Source: Pseudomonas sp. GM50
Lineage (GTDB): Bacteria; Pseudomonadota; Gammaproteobacteria; Pseudomonadales; Pseudomonadaceae
Direction: 5' to 3'
NCBI RefSeq assembly: GCF_000282375.1
Contig: NZ_AKJK01000009.1
Span: 17,981-81,980, forward strand
DNA: 64,000 bases
Below, piece after piece: positions 16,191 through 24,443 of this stretch. The first letter of the stretch is position 1, and the number at the start of each line of letters is the position of its first letter. Under the pieces are notes generated by a model. That model was not told the DNA's origin. It worked only from the letters and a program-made list of their open reading frames with translations, and ran no database searches. Made by a program: the position numbers and the translations under genes.

Positions 16191-16721
16191 TCAGACGTGG
16201 ATCGCGACTTTCAGGGCTTCCAGGGAGGGCGCGGCGGCGATGCCGACTTCGGCGCACAACTCCAGCACCCGTGGCACGTCGTTACCGTAGACCAGCACCA
16301 CTTGCAGTTCGTCGTCGAGCAATTGGCTGAAGTTCATCAGCGTGTAACCGCCGTTTTCCTTGTTCATGCTGCCCATCTGCACCTGAATGCGATTGAGTGC
16401 CGTCAGGGCTTCGGTCTTGGCCAGTTGCTTGGGTTTGATGTTGAAATCGACGCCGGGGCCGAACGAAGCGACGATCTGCGCAAACAGGTCCATGTAGGTG
16501 TCAGCCTGGAACAGCACGGTTTCCGGCAAGCTGCCGACGACTACCCACTCACCCAATGGGATCGGGAAGCTGTCGTCGTAGTTGATGTCCGGATTGGCCG
16601 TCAGAAAAGCCTCGGGATCGGCGTAGGCCTGAGCCGCTTCGTCAGCGATTTTCAGAATTTCGTCATCGCTCATGCACCCGGAGCTGATTTTGCTGATGAG
16701 TTCGACGAGGGCGGCTTTCAT
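16191..16721 (-). CDS. Conserved hypothetical protein, 176 residues
   Basis: Starts MKAALVELISKISSGCMSDD at 16721, with AGGA about nine bases upstream; the longer frame to 16937 reads through a repeat and is rejected. An N-terminal helical part (1-55) is followed by a mixed region (FPIPLGEWVVVGSLPETVLF, then NRIQVQMGSMNKENGGYTLM). No transmembrane segment, signal peptide or catalytic motif is visible. I do not recognise a family. Its neighbour across a repeat is the ankyrin gene on the same strand, but a common transcript is doubtful. Confidence 0.65.
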   Translation of the reverse strand: MKAALVELISKISSGCMSDDEILKIADEAAQAYADPEAFLTANPDINYDDSFPIPLGEWVVVGSLPETVLFQADTYMDLFAQIVASFGPGVDFNIKPKQLAKTEALTALNRIQVQMGSMNKENGGYTLMNFSQLLDDELQVVLVYGNDVPRVLELCAEVGIAAAPSLEALKVAIHV

Positions 16722-16800
16722 GAGGTGGATCCTGTAGCGAGGGAGATTTGAGGGCGCGAAGGATAACGCATTCGGAAACGGATTGCGGGACCTGGCATGA

Positions 16801-16939
16801 CCTGTGGCGAGGGGGCTTGTCGGACCGCCGCATCGCCCCGTTCGGCTGCGAAGCAGTCGTAAAACCAGAGAACTCGGTTTGACTGAATACCAATGGGGGT
16901 CGCTTCGCAACCCAACGGGGGCAAGCCCCCTCGCCACAA
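16801..16939. repeat. Composite palindromic repeat, family C, with inserted segment
   Basis: Same ends as the copy at 10761 (CTGTGGCGAGGGGGCTTG and CAAGCCCCCTCGCCAC). The left arm carries an extra TCGGACCGCCGCATCG between GGCTTG and CCCCGTTCGG. Confidence 0.85.
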
Positions 16940-16961
16940 AAGCCCCGCAGCACCACAGAGG

Positions 16962-17480
16962 TCAGGCCAGGAGTTTCTGCAATTGTGCGGTGGTATCCAC
17001 CGCGCCCATGGTTTTGGCCGCGTCCAGCGCGGATACGCCGTTGGCATCCTTGGCTTTCGGGTCGGCGCCTTTGCTGATCAGGTAGTCGACGATTTCGACG
17101 CGGTTGAACATCGCCGCCATCATCAGCGCAGTGCGACCGTCGAAGGACGAACCTTCCACTTGCGCGCCACCTTCAACCAGCGCCTTGACCACCGCCAGAT
17201 CACCCTTGAATGCCGCGCCGGCAATCGGGCTCTGACCGTTGTCATTGCGGATTTCCGGGTCGGCCTTGTGCTCAAGCAGGACTTTTACCGTTTCGACATG
17301 GCCGTGGTACGCGGCGAGCATCAGCAAGGTGTCGCCCTTGTGGTTGCGCAGGTTCGGCGGCAGGCCCTTGGTCAGCAGCGCAGCCATCATGGCCGCATCG
17401 CCCTCGCGCGCTTTGTTGAACACCTGTTCGGCAAATTCAGCAGCCTCTTCGGGCGTCATCTGGCGGCTTTTGTCTGACAT
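16962..17480 (-). CDS. Ankyrin-repeat protein
   Basis: A 172-residue cytoplasmic protein with about four ankyrin repeats: HKGDTLLMLAAYHGHVETVK, NGQSPIAGAAFKGDLAVVKA, DGRTALMMAAMFNRVEIVDY and a partial NGVSALDAAKTMG. A helical N-terminal part (EEAAEFAEQVFNKAREGDAA) precedes them. It should be a protein-binding module; the partner is unknown. GTGGAG lies eight bases before the ATG at 17480, which is preferred over an ATG four codons upstream. No catalase gene, the neighbour of AnkB-type proteins in some pseudomonads, is next to it. Confidence 0.85.
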   Translation of the reverse strand: MSDKSRQMTPEEAAEFAEQVFNKAREGDAAMMAALLTKGLPPNLRNHKGDTLLMLAAYHGHVETVKVLLEHKADPEIRNDNGQSPIAGAAFKGDLAVVKALVEGGAQVEGSSFDGRTALMMAAMFNRVEIVDYLISKGADPKAKDANGVSALDAAKTMGAVDTTAQLQKLLA

Positions 17481-17576
17481 TGGGGACTCCACATTCGGTC
17501 AATCGGAAAGCCGATAGTTTCCCGAGCGCTCCGGAACCTGTCACTTCTTTTTTCTCATGGATGGCTATAGCCACAT

Positions 17577-19415
17577 TCAATAGCGGTACATGCCACCGCG
17601 AATATCCGCCAGCACCTGCTCGGTGACTTGCACATAAGTCTGGGTACCCGGCAACCAGGCGTAGATCGGGTCATCGCCGGTTTTGTTCGGGTCGAAGGCT
17701 TCGTCCTTGAGTCGCGTCTTCTGGTATTTGAAGGTCCCGGTGGTTTCCATTTTCACTTTCACCCGTAGGAAAAGTGGCACCGCATAGGCAGGCATTTGCT
17801 GCCTGGCGAAAGCCAGCAACTCGCTGAAGTCCAGGGTCGCCAGGGATTCAGCCGGCGTGATTGCCGCCATCCCGGCACGCCCGTTGGTGTTGTGGATTTC
17901 CACGCCATAAGCCACGGCTTCGGCGATCTGCGGATGTTGCAGGAGGATGTTCTCAACCTCGGTGGTCGAGACGTTTTCACCCTTCCAGCGGTAGGTGTCG
18001 CCCAAGCGATCGACAAATTGCGCGTGGCCAAAACCGATGTTACGCAGCAAGTCACCGGTATTGAAATAACGGTCGCCCTTCTTGAACACGTCGTGGAGCA
18101 CGACTTTTGCGGTCTTCTGCGGATCGGTGTAGCCGTCCAGCGGCGCCTTGTCGTCGATCCTCGCCAGCAGCAAACCCTGCTCGCCCTTGGCCACTTTGCG
18201 CATGAAACCGTTGGTATCTCGCGTGGGTGCGCCGCTGTCATGGTCGTACGCAACCAGTTCCCATGACATCAGGGAAAAACCGATGGTGTTGTCGAAGTTG
18301 AGGATGTTGGTGAAGCCGATATTGCCGTCGCTGGCGGCGTACAGCTCGCAGATATGGTCAACGGCAAAACGCGTCTTGAACTCGCTCCACGCGCCGGGGC
18401 GCAGACCATTGCCGATCATCTTCGTCACGCTGTGCCGACTGTCGTCGACGTTGCGCGGTTGATCCACAAGGTAGCGACACAACTCGCCGACGTAACCGAG
18501 GGTGGTCGCCCGGTATTTGCGCACGTCACTCCAGAACTGGCTGGCGCTGAACTTGCGGCGGATGGCAAACCCCGACGCCCCGCTGATCGCCGAGCCCCAG
18601 CACACGCAAAGCCCGGTGGCGTGGTACAGCGGCAAGGTGCAATAGACGACGTCCTGCGGCTGCATGTCCAGGGCAATCAGCCCGAAGCTGGCGGAGCTGC
18701 GCATCCAGCGGCCGTGTTTGAACACCCCGGCCTTGGGCAACCCGGTGGTGCCTGAGGTGTAAATGTAGAAACAAGGATCGTCGAGAAAAACCTGGTGGCT
18801 GCTGACGGGGTTATCGCTGCACGCTTGGGCGCTGACCGTCATCAGGTTGATGAAGCCATCGGGCGAATTGCCCCGATCGCGATAAGTGTCTTGATCGGCG
18901 ACAAACCAGGTGCGCGCAGCGTCGATGGACACCCGCTCGCGAACCGCATTGAAGGCCGGAACCAGCTCTTCTCCGACCACGATCGCCACCGGCACCACCA
19001 GGTTCAGGCTATGGGCCAAGGTGTCGCGGGTTTGAGAGGTATTGAGCAAGGCGCTGATCGCGCCGACCTTGGCCACCGCCAATATCGTCACCAACAGTTC
19101 CGGACGGTTCTCGATAAAAATCGCAACCACATCGCCCTTGCCGATGCCTTGGGCAATCAGGTGATGGGCGATGCGATTGGCCCACTGATTGACCTGTGCA
19201 TAAGTGAGCGCCACCTCGCCCTGCAGCAAGGCCGGGCCCTCGGGGTTGCGCAACGTCGCCTGCTCGAAGCTCCAGCCGAGACCACACGGTTGGGTCGGGT
19301 CCTTGACGTTGGCGGCTTTCATGCCCTTCACCACGCGGGGAATGGCTTTGGCAATGGAAGGCAGCTTGCGGAGCATCATGCCCCAGGTAATCGTGTCGTT
19401 CAGCGTGCGGCTCAT
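17577..19415 (-). CDS. Long-chain acyl-CoA synthetase, FATP/FadD6 type
   Basis: A 612-residue AMP-forming ligase. The P-loop is FYIYTSGTTGLPKAGVFKHG, followed by YCTLPLYHATG, then YAASDGNIGFTN in place of the common YGxTE motif, GDRYFNTGDLLR, and DRLGDTYRWKGENVSTTEVE with the hinge; TGTFKYQKTRLKDEAF holds the catalytic Lys. These features and length fit the very-long-chain/FATP branch, which activates fatty acids to acyl-CoA and may couple to uptake. GGGAGC precedes the ATG. It is monocistronic; a direct-repeat motif lies about 200 bases upstream. Confidence 0.9.
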   Translation of the reverse strand: MSRTLNDTITWGMMLRKLPSIAKAIPRVVKGMKAANVKDPTQPCGLGWSFEQATLRNPEGPALLQGEVALTYAQVNQWANRIAHHLIAQGIGKGDVVAIFIENRPELLVTILAVAKVGAISALLNTSQTRDTLAHSLNLVVPVAIVVGEELVPAFNAVRERVSIDAARTWFVADQDTYRDRGNSPDGFINLMTVSAQACSDNPVSSHQVFLDDPCFYIYTSGTTGLPKAGVFKHGRWMRSSASFGLIALDMQPQDVVYCTLPLYHATGLCVCWGSAISGASGFAIRRKFSASQFWSDVRKYRATTLGYVGELCRYLVDQPRNVDDSRHSVTKMIGNGLRPGAWSEFKTRFAVDHICELYAASDGNIGFTNILNFDNTIGFSLMSWELVAYDHDSGAPTRDTNGFMRKVAKGEQGLLLARIDDKAPLDGYTDPQKTAKVVLHDVFKKGDRYFNTGDLLRNIGFGHAQFVDRLGDTYRWKGENVSTTEVENILLQHPQIAEAVAYGVEIHNTNGRAGMAAITPAESLATLDFSELLAFARQQMPAYAVPLFLRVKVKMETTGTFKYQKTRLKDEAFDPNKTGDDPIYAWLPGTQTYVQVTEQVLADIRGGMYRY

Positions 19416-19769
19416 GATGCTCCCGTTCGGTCTTCTTATTGTCGGGTGGCGTTGATTAAGGCCGAAAATACGTCAGCGGTTCTTGAGCTGTACACGCGGT
19501 TTTTGAAATGTTTTGTATCCGCGACCGAAGCGTTCGGACCAGACATCGAAAAGCGGAACCCTGGCGTTGTGATTGGTTCAATCGAATCGTGGTCGACCAC
19601 GCAAAATGCAGGATGCACGATGGCCATTCATGCAGATTGCACGAATCCATAAAAACACTTAAAAACTAACTTGTTGATTTATATGCATTTTTAAAAAATA
19701 AGGTGCTGGCACAATCGCTGCAACTACCTCTCCATGTAGCCCTTCAAAGCACTCACGGAGCTGATAGAC
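19416..19769. other. Divergent control region between the acyl-CoA synthetase and DUF3509 genes
   Basis: No supportable gene. The right part (19640-19740) is unusually AT-rich and probably holds the DUF3509 promoter. It contains the TGCA-N3-TGCA pair at 19606-19644. Confidence 0.5.
19606..19644. promoter_or_regulatory. Two TGCA-N3-TGCA direct repeats, candidate operator
   Basis: ATGCAGGATGCACGA (19606-19620) and ATGCAGATTGCACGA (19630-19644) differ at two of 15 bases and start 24 bases apart. Each contains the small palindrome TGCA-N3-TGCA. The regulator is unknown. Confidence 0.4.
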
Positions 19770-20048
19770 ATGAGCCTGATCCAGGAAAAATTTTCGTCGC
19801 TATTCTCCAACTTCGAAGTGACCACCCAGCCACGGCCTGACGGCGGCATTCTGCTGACCCTGCGCAGTACGGACGGCAAAGTCTTCAAACGTTCGATTTC
19901 CTACCAGCAATTGCATGCCGGCGATCAGCTGTCGTGGGTGATCAGCGCGATTCGCCGTGACATCGCCGAACAGGCCAGCGAACTGCCACAGATCTCCATG
20001 CTGCAAAGCCAACAACGGTTCGCCCTGCCGACTTATCACTCGGTTTAA
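19770..20048 (+). CDS. DUF3509 domain-containing protein
   Basis: A 92-residue protein, MSLIQEKFSSLFSNFEVTTQ, with PDGGILLTLRSTDGKVFKRS and the family helix LSWVISAIRRDIAEQASELP. DUF3509 is a small family found almost only in Pseudomonas, with no known role. No export signal is seen. The ATG has CGGAGC upstream and the gene has its own terminator. Confidence 0.88.
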   Translation: MSLIQEKFSSLFSNFEVTTQPRPDGGILLTLRSTDGKVFKRSISYQQLHAGDQLSWVISAIRRDIAEQASELPQISMLQSQQRFALPTYHSV

Positions 20049-20085
20049 ATCCTGCGGTTGTACAAATAAACACGCTACAAACAAA

Positions 20086-20121
20086 CAGGCCGTGAGCGCT
20101 TTCGCTTCACGGCCTGAGTTG
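20086..20121 (+). terminator. Hairpin terminator after the DUF3509 gene
   Basis: CAGGCCGTGAGCG and CGCTTCACGGCCTG form a stem followed by AGTTGTTT, a weak T tract. Confidence 0.65.
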
Positions 20122-20141
20122 TTTCTGGCTTCGCACAACCC

Positions 20142-20236
20142 TTGTAGGAGCAGAGCTTGCTCGCGAAGGCGGTGTGTCAGGCGACATTAATGTTGACTGA
20201 CCCGCCGCCTTCGCGAGCAAGCTCTGCTCCTACAGG
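20142..20236. repeat. REP pair, family B variant
   Basis: TTGTAGGAGCAGAGCTTGCT plus CGCGAAGGCGG is inverted at the right as CCGCCTTCGCGAGCAAGCTC plus TGCTCCTACAG. Confidence 0.9.
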
Positions 20237-20284
20237 TTATGGGGGGTTGCAGGGCTGAAGGTCGACGCAACGATTGGCATCGAC

Positions 20285-20830
20285 TCAGTCCTCAAGCCGC
20301 GGGAAGCGGCTGGCGATGTCATCGCCGGTGAAATTGGCCACCCTGCCTTCGGGGTTGTTGAACAGGCGGATCGCGACGAAATGCGGGTGCTCGCCCATGT
20401 CGAACCAATGCGGCGTACCGGCAGGCACCGAGATCAGGTCGTTTTTCTCGCAGAGCACGGCATAGACGTAATCGCCGATGTGCAGGGAGTACAAACCACG
20501 GCCAGCGACGAAAAATCGTACTTCGTCTTCAGTGTAGCGGTGTTCATCGAGGAACCTGGCGCGCAGTTCGGCTTGTTGCGGGTGATCGCTGTTCAAACTG
20601 ACGACGTCGACAGTGATGTAACCGCGCTCGGTCATCAATTTGTCGATGTGCTCCTGATACGCAGCGATCACTTCTTCCTGGCTGGCGCCGGGCTGGATTT
20701 TTGCCGCGGCTTGCCAACGGTCGAAGCGCACGCCCTGCTCGGCCAGGGTCGAGGCGATGTCCTCGAGGTGGGTCAGGACTTTGTTCGGTATTTCAGGGCT
20801 GGAGACGTGATAAACGGACAGGCTGCTCAT
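20285..20830 (-). CDS. mtnD: Acireductone dioxygenase (MtnD-like cupin) with an altered metal site
   Basis: A 181-residue cupin aligning over its length with acireductone dioxygenases of the methionine salvage pathway (SSDxHP region, FFVAGRGLYSLHIGDYVY, SVPAGTPHWFDMG, RLFNNPEG). The family binds Fe or Ni through His-x-His, Glu and a later His. Here the motif reads DEHRYTEDEVRFF: His97, Glu103 and His141 are kept, but the second histidine is Tyr99 (codon TAC, one transition from CAC). AAGGAG precedes the ATG. Upstream lies a deleted mtnB, and no mtnC follows, so the enzyme may be decaying or have another role. Confidence 0.85.
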   Translation of the reverse strand: MSSLSVYHVSSPEIPNKVLTHLEDIASTLAEQGVRFDRWQAAAKIQPGASQEEVIAAYQEHIDKLMTERGYITVDVVSLNSDHPQQAELRARFLDEHRYTEDEVRFFVAGRGLYSLHIGDYVYAVLCEKNDLISVPAGTPHWFDMGEHPHFVAIRLFNNPEGRVANFTGDDIASRFPRLED

Positions 20831-20850
20831 CTGGGCAACTCCTTAACGGT

Positions 20851-20994
20851 TCATGCTTTATGGTTCAAGAGCGAGCGCGTCTTCAACTCGCACTCGAACA
20901 AAAATTCAAAGGTCTCGATCTGTCTCAGCGCGTCGCTCATGCGCGCGCCCCACGTCGATGATTCCTGGGCGAGATGTTCGCAGGCCAGGCTCAT
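20851..20994 (-). pseudogene. mtnB: Internally deleted mtnB (methylthioribulose-1-phosphate dehydratase remnant)
   Basis: A 47-codon frame whose ATG overlaps the stop of the MFS gene (ATGA) and which ends 20 bases before mtnD. It begins MSLACEHLAQESS, like the MtnB start MSLTREQLAQ, and continues directly with TWGARMSDALRQIETFEFLF and ECELKTRS, like the MtnB C-terminus. From memory of the family (about 200 residues), roughly 150 central residues with the metal-binding histidines are missing, in frame. The position between an MFS gene and mtnD is where I recall mtnB in other pseudomonads. A shortened protein may still be made but cannot be a dehydratase. Confidence 0.75.
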
Positions 20995-22136
20995 GGCCTG
21001 TCCTCTTGCATACGTGTGGCAATGATAACGGCAGCGGCGAAGGCTGCGAGACTGGCAATGCTAAAGGTCAATGTGGCGCCGAGGGCATTCCAGCTGTAGC
21101 CGGAATACAACGCGCCCAATGCGCCCCCGGTGCCAGCCAACGCGGCATACAACGCCTGCCCCTGCCCTTGCTGACGCGCGCCGAAGCTACGTTGCACGAA
21201 CTGGATGGCCGCCGCGTGAAAGCTGCCGAAAGTTGCGGCGTGCAGCACTTGGGCGAACAGCAATACCCAGAGGAACTCCGCAAACGAACCGAGCAACAAC
21301 CAACGCAAAGCCGCCAGCAGGAAACTCGCCAGCAGCACCCGGCGCACCGAGAAGCGCGCCAGAATCTTGCTCATGGCCAGGAACATTAATACTTCAGCGA
21401 CCACGCCCAAGGCCCAGAGCATACCAATCAAGCCACGGGTGTAACCCAGTCGCTCAAGGTGCAGGGTCAGAAAGGTGTAATACGGCCCGTGGCTCATCTG
21501 CATCAGGGCCACGCAAGCGTAGAACGCCAACACCCCGGGGTTTCGCAATTGCTGGAGGAATCCCTCCCCCGCCAACCGTTCACTCTGGACCGGTTGCGCG
21601 TTGGGTACCCACAAACTGCTGACGACGATCCCGGCCAAGATCAGCACCAGCGCCACCGGATAGATGTCCAGGCTAAGCCACTCGAACAACCGGCCGAGGG
21701 CGACCACGGTGATGATGAAACCGATGGAACCCCACAGGCGAATCTGACTGTAGCGAGATGTCTGCCCCTGCAAATGCGCCAGGGTGATAACTTCAAACTG
21801 CGGCAATACCGCGTGCCAGAAGAACGCATGCAAGGCCATGACCATTGCCAGCCACACGTAGCTTTTGCTGACGAAAATCAGTGAGAAGGTCAGCAACGTA
21901 CAGACCGCGCCGAACCGCACGATGGCCAGCCGTCGCCCGGTGTAGTCACCGAGCCAGCCCCAGATGTTCGGCGCCACGCAGCGCATCAGCATCGGGATCG
22001 CCACCAGTTCGCCTATGCGCGCACTGGAAAAGCCCAGGTGATCGAAGTACAGCGCCAGGAATGGCGCTGTCGAACCGAGCAAGGCGAAATAGAACAGATA
22101 GAAACTGGAGAGCCGCCAGTACGGGAGCGCCGCCAC
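20991..22136 (-). CDS. MFS transporter, HcaT/nucleoside-permease-like
   Basis: A 381-residue protein with about 12 membrane helices, starting GTG as MAALPYWRLSSFYLFYFALL. The loop NIWGWLGDYTGRRLAIVRFG holds the MFS motif between helices 2 and 3, and FEVITLAHLQ with YSQIRLWGSIGF matches the HcaT-like branch. The substrate is unknown. Its place between aroC and the mtn remnant suggests a role with methylthioribose or another salvage compound, which is inference. The start lacks a strong ribosome site. Confidence 0.82.
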   Translation of the reverse strand: MAALPYWRLSSFYLFYFALLGSTAPFLALYFDHLGFSSARIGELVAIPMLMRCVAPNIWGWLGDYTGRRLAIVRFGAVCTLLTFSLIFVSKSYVWLAMVMALHAFFWHAVLPQFEVITLAHLQGQTSRYSQIRLWGSIGFIITVVALGRLFEWLSLDIYPVALVLILAGIVVSSLWVPNAQPVQSERLAGEGFLQQLRNPGVLAFYACVALMQMSHGPYYTFLTLHLERLGYTRGLIGMLWALGVVAEVLMFLAMSKILARFSVRRVLLASFLLAALRWLLLGSFAEFLWVLLFAQVLHAATFGSFHAAAIQFVQRSFGARQQGQGQALYAALAGTGGALGALYSGYSWNALGATLTFSIASLAAFAAAVIIATRMQEDRP

Positions 22137-22167
22137 AGTCAGACCGCAGCGGCTATCAGGTCAGCCA

Positions 22168-23259
22168 TTAAAGCTGACCCAGCACCGGAGTGCTCACACG
22201 CACATCGGCGTTCTGTCCGCGGTGACGCAGCAAGTGATCCATCAATACGATGGCCATCATCGCTTCGGCAATCGGCGTGGCGCGGATGCCGACGCACGGG
22301 TCGTGACGGCCCTTGGTGACGACTTCCGCCGGATTACCATGGATGTCGATGGAACGGCCCGGCGTGGTGATGCTCGAGGTTGGTTTGAGCGCCAGGTGCG
22401 CAACGATCGGCTGACCGGACGAGATGCCACCGAGAATGCCGCCGGCGTTGTTGCTGAGGAAACCTTCCGGGGTCATTTCATCGCGGTGTTCGGTGCCGCG
22501 CTGGGCGATGCTGGCAAAACCGGCGCCGATTTCCACGCCTTTGACCGCGTTGATGCTCATCAGCGCATGGGCCAGTTCGGCGTCGAGGCGGTCGAAGATC
22601 GGCTCGCCGAGGCCCGGCATCACGCCTTCGGCGACCACGGTGATCTTCGCGCCGACCGAATCCTGGTCGCGACGCAACTGGTCCATATAGGCTTCCAGCT
22701 CCGGCACTTTGTCCGGATCGGGGCTGAAGAAGGCGTTCTCTTCCACCGAATCCCAGGTCTTGAACGGGATTTCGATCGGGCCGAGCTGGCTCATGTAACC
22801 ACGAATGACGATGCCTTGGGTGGCCAGGTACTTTTTCGCAATCGCCCCTGCCGCCACGCGCATGGCCGTTTCACGGGCCGAACTGCGACCGCCGCCGCGG
22901 TAATCGCGCTCGCCGTATTTGTGGTGGTAGGTGTAGTCGGCGTGGGCCGGGCGGAACAGATCCTTGATCGCCGAATAGTCCTTGGACTTCTGGTCGGTGT
23001 TGCGGATCAACAGGCCGATGGCGCAACCGGTGGTGCGGCCTTCGAACACGCCGGAGAGGATTTCGACTTCGTCGGCTTCCTGGCGCTGGGTGGTGTGGCG
23101 GCTGGTGCCGGGCTTGCGGCGATCCAGGTCGCGCTGCAGATCCTCAAGGGAAATCTCCAGGCCCGGCGGGCAGCCATCGACAATGGCGACCAACGCCGGA
23201 CCATGGCTTTCGCCCGCGGTGGTGACAGTGAACAGCTTGCCGTAGGTATTGCCGGACAT
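22168..23259 (-). CDS. aroC: Chorismate synthase
   Basis: A 363-residue AroC, the last enzyme of the common aromatic pathway: it converts EPSP to chorismate with reduced FMN. Signatures are [20 protein letters not shown] at the start, [39 protein letters not shown] and [20 protein letters not shown] near the end. GGAGCG precedes the ATG. It leads an apparent transcript with the MFS gene, 31 bases downstream. Confidence 0.97.
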   Translation of the reverse strand: MSGNTYGKLFTVTTAGESHGPALVAIVDGCPPGLEISLEDLQRDLDRRKPGTSRHTTQRQEADEVEILSGVFEGRTTGCAIGLLIRNTDQKSKDYSAIKDLFRPAHADYTYHHKYGERDYRGGGRSSARETAMRVAAGAIAKKYLATQGIVIRGYMSQLGPIEIPFKTWDSVEENAFFSPDPDKVPELEAYMDQLRRDQDSVGAKITVVAEGVMPGLGEPIFDRLDAELAHALMSINAVKGVEIGAGFASIAQRGTEHRDEMTPEGFLSNNAGGILGGISSGQPIVAHLALKPTSSITTPGRSIDIHGNPAEVVTKGRHDPCVGIRATPIAEAMMAIVLMDHLLRHRGQNADVRVSTPVLGQL

Positions 23260-23389
23260 GCGGGACGCTCCGTGAAATCGAAACTAAAATACGTAATGCG
23301 CGCCAGTATACGCAGGCTACCCGACTAGTTCATCCTCGAACCTTATGGCCGCCTGCGAGTCCAACCGGCACCGAGTGGATGATGGCGTG

Positions 23390-24343
23390 ATGATGCTGCG
23401 AGTTCTAGCCTTGAGCCTTACCCTGTTTACCGGCTTTGCACAGGCCACTGTCCTGCAACGCCCGATTACATTGGACACCGGCAGCGGCGAGCTTTTCGGC
23501 TCGCTGTTGCTGCCCAAGTCCGACACGCCTGTGCCGGTTGTCCTGATCATTTCCGGCTCAGGTCCTACGGATCGTGACGGAAACAACCCCGACGGCGGAC
23601 GCAACGACAGCCTCAAACGGCTGGCCTGGGTGCTGGCCAAACACAACATCGCCAGCGTGCGCTACGACAAGCGCGGCGTGGCGGCGAGCCTGGCTGCGAC
23701 TCCAGACGAACGTAATCTGTCGGTGGAGGCCTATGTGGCCGACGCTGAAGCCTGGGGCCAGAAGCTCAAAACCGATCCGCGTTTTGGCAAACTGATTTTG
23801 CTGGGTCACAGCGAAGGTGCGTTGATCGCCAGCCTGGCGGCGCCGAACGTCGATGCCGCAGCGGTGATTTCCATGTCCGGCAGCGCCCGGCCGATCGATC
23901 AGGTACTGCGCCAGCAGTTGAGTAATCGCCTGCCGCCTCCCTTGATGCTGCGCAGCAATGAACTGCTCGACAGCCTCAAGGCCGGCCACACCGACGACAA
24001 CGTGCCACCGCAATTGCAGGTGATTTTCCGCCCCAGCGTGCAGCCGTATCTGATTTCGCTGTTTCGCCAGGACCCGGCAGCGGCCTTCGCCAAACTGAAA
24101 ATGCCGGCGCTGATCATCCAGGGCAGCAACGACATTCAGGTCGGCGTCGGTGATGCCCAAGCGCTCAAGGCGGCCAAACCGGACGCCGAACTGGCGCTGA
24201 TCGAAGGCATGAACCACGTGATGCGCATCGTGCCCAACGACGTGAAGCGGCAATTGGCCTCCTATAAAGATCCGCAATTACCGCTGGCGGCCGAACTCGG
24301 CGCGCGAATCCTCGGGTTTATTGACGGACTTCGCACCCGTTAA
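23390..24343 (+). CDS. Exported alpha/beta hydrolase
   Basis: A 317-residue serine hydrolase with signal peptide MMLRVLALSLTLFTGFAQA. The oxyanion region is IISGSGPTDRDGNNPDGGRN, with SVRYDKRGVAAS, nucleophile Ser141 in LLGHSEGA, Asp in IIQGSNDIQV and His in EGMNHVMRIV. The layout suits a periplasmic esterase of the DUF3887/YjfP-like branch; the substrate is unknown. I chose the ATG at 23390 because it opens the signal peptide; the frame extends 15 codons further. It is divergent from aroC. Confidence 0.82.
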   Translation: MMLRVLALSLTLFTGFAQATVLQRPITLDTGSGELFGSLLLPKSDTPVPVVLIISGSGPTDRDGNNPDGGRNDSLKRLAWVLAKHNIASVRYDKRGVAASLAATPDERNLSVEAYVADAEAWGQKLKTDPRFGKLILLGHSEGALIASLAAPNVDAAAVISMSGSARPIDQVLRQQLSNRLPPPLMLRSNELLDSLKAGHTDDNVPPQLQVIFRPSVQPYLISLFRQDPAAAFAKLKMPALIIQGSNDIQVGVGDAQALKAAKPDAELALIEGMNHVMRIVPNDVKRQLASYKDPQLPLAAELGARILGFIDGLRTR

Positions 24344-24388
24344 ACGCCCCCTGGCCCTCCAGTCCTGAAAAAAACGGCCGATAAGCCT

Positions 24389-24416
24389 TTGTCGCCAGCG
24401 CACTGGCTGGCGACAA
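24389..24416. repeat. 10-bp inverted repeat upstream of the coiled-coil gene
   Basis: TTGTCGCCAG (24389-24398) and CTGGCGACAA (24407-24416) are exact complements with an 8-base spacer. It could end the hydrolase transcript, though no T run follows, or be an operator. Confidence 0.45.
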
Positions 24417-24443
24417 GCAGGGCTTGGACAGGATCTCGCCGTT

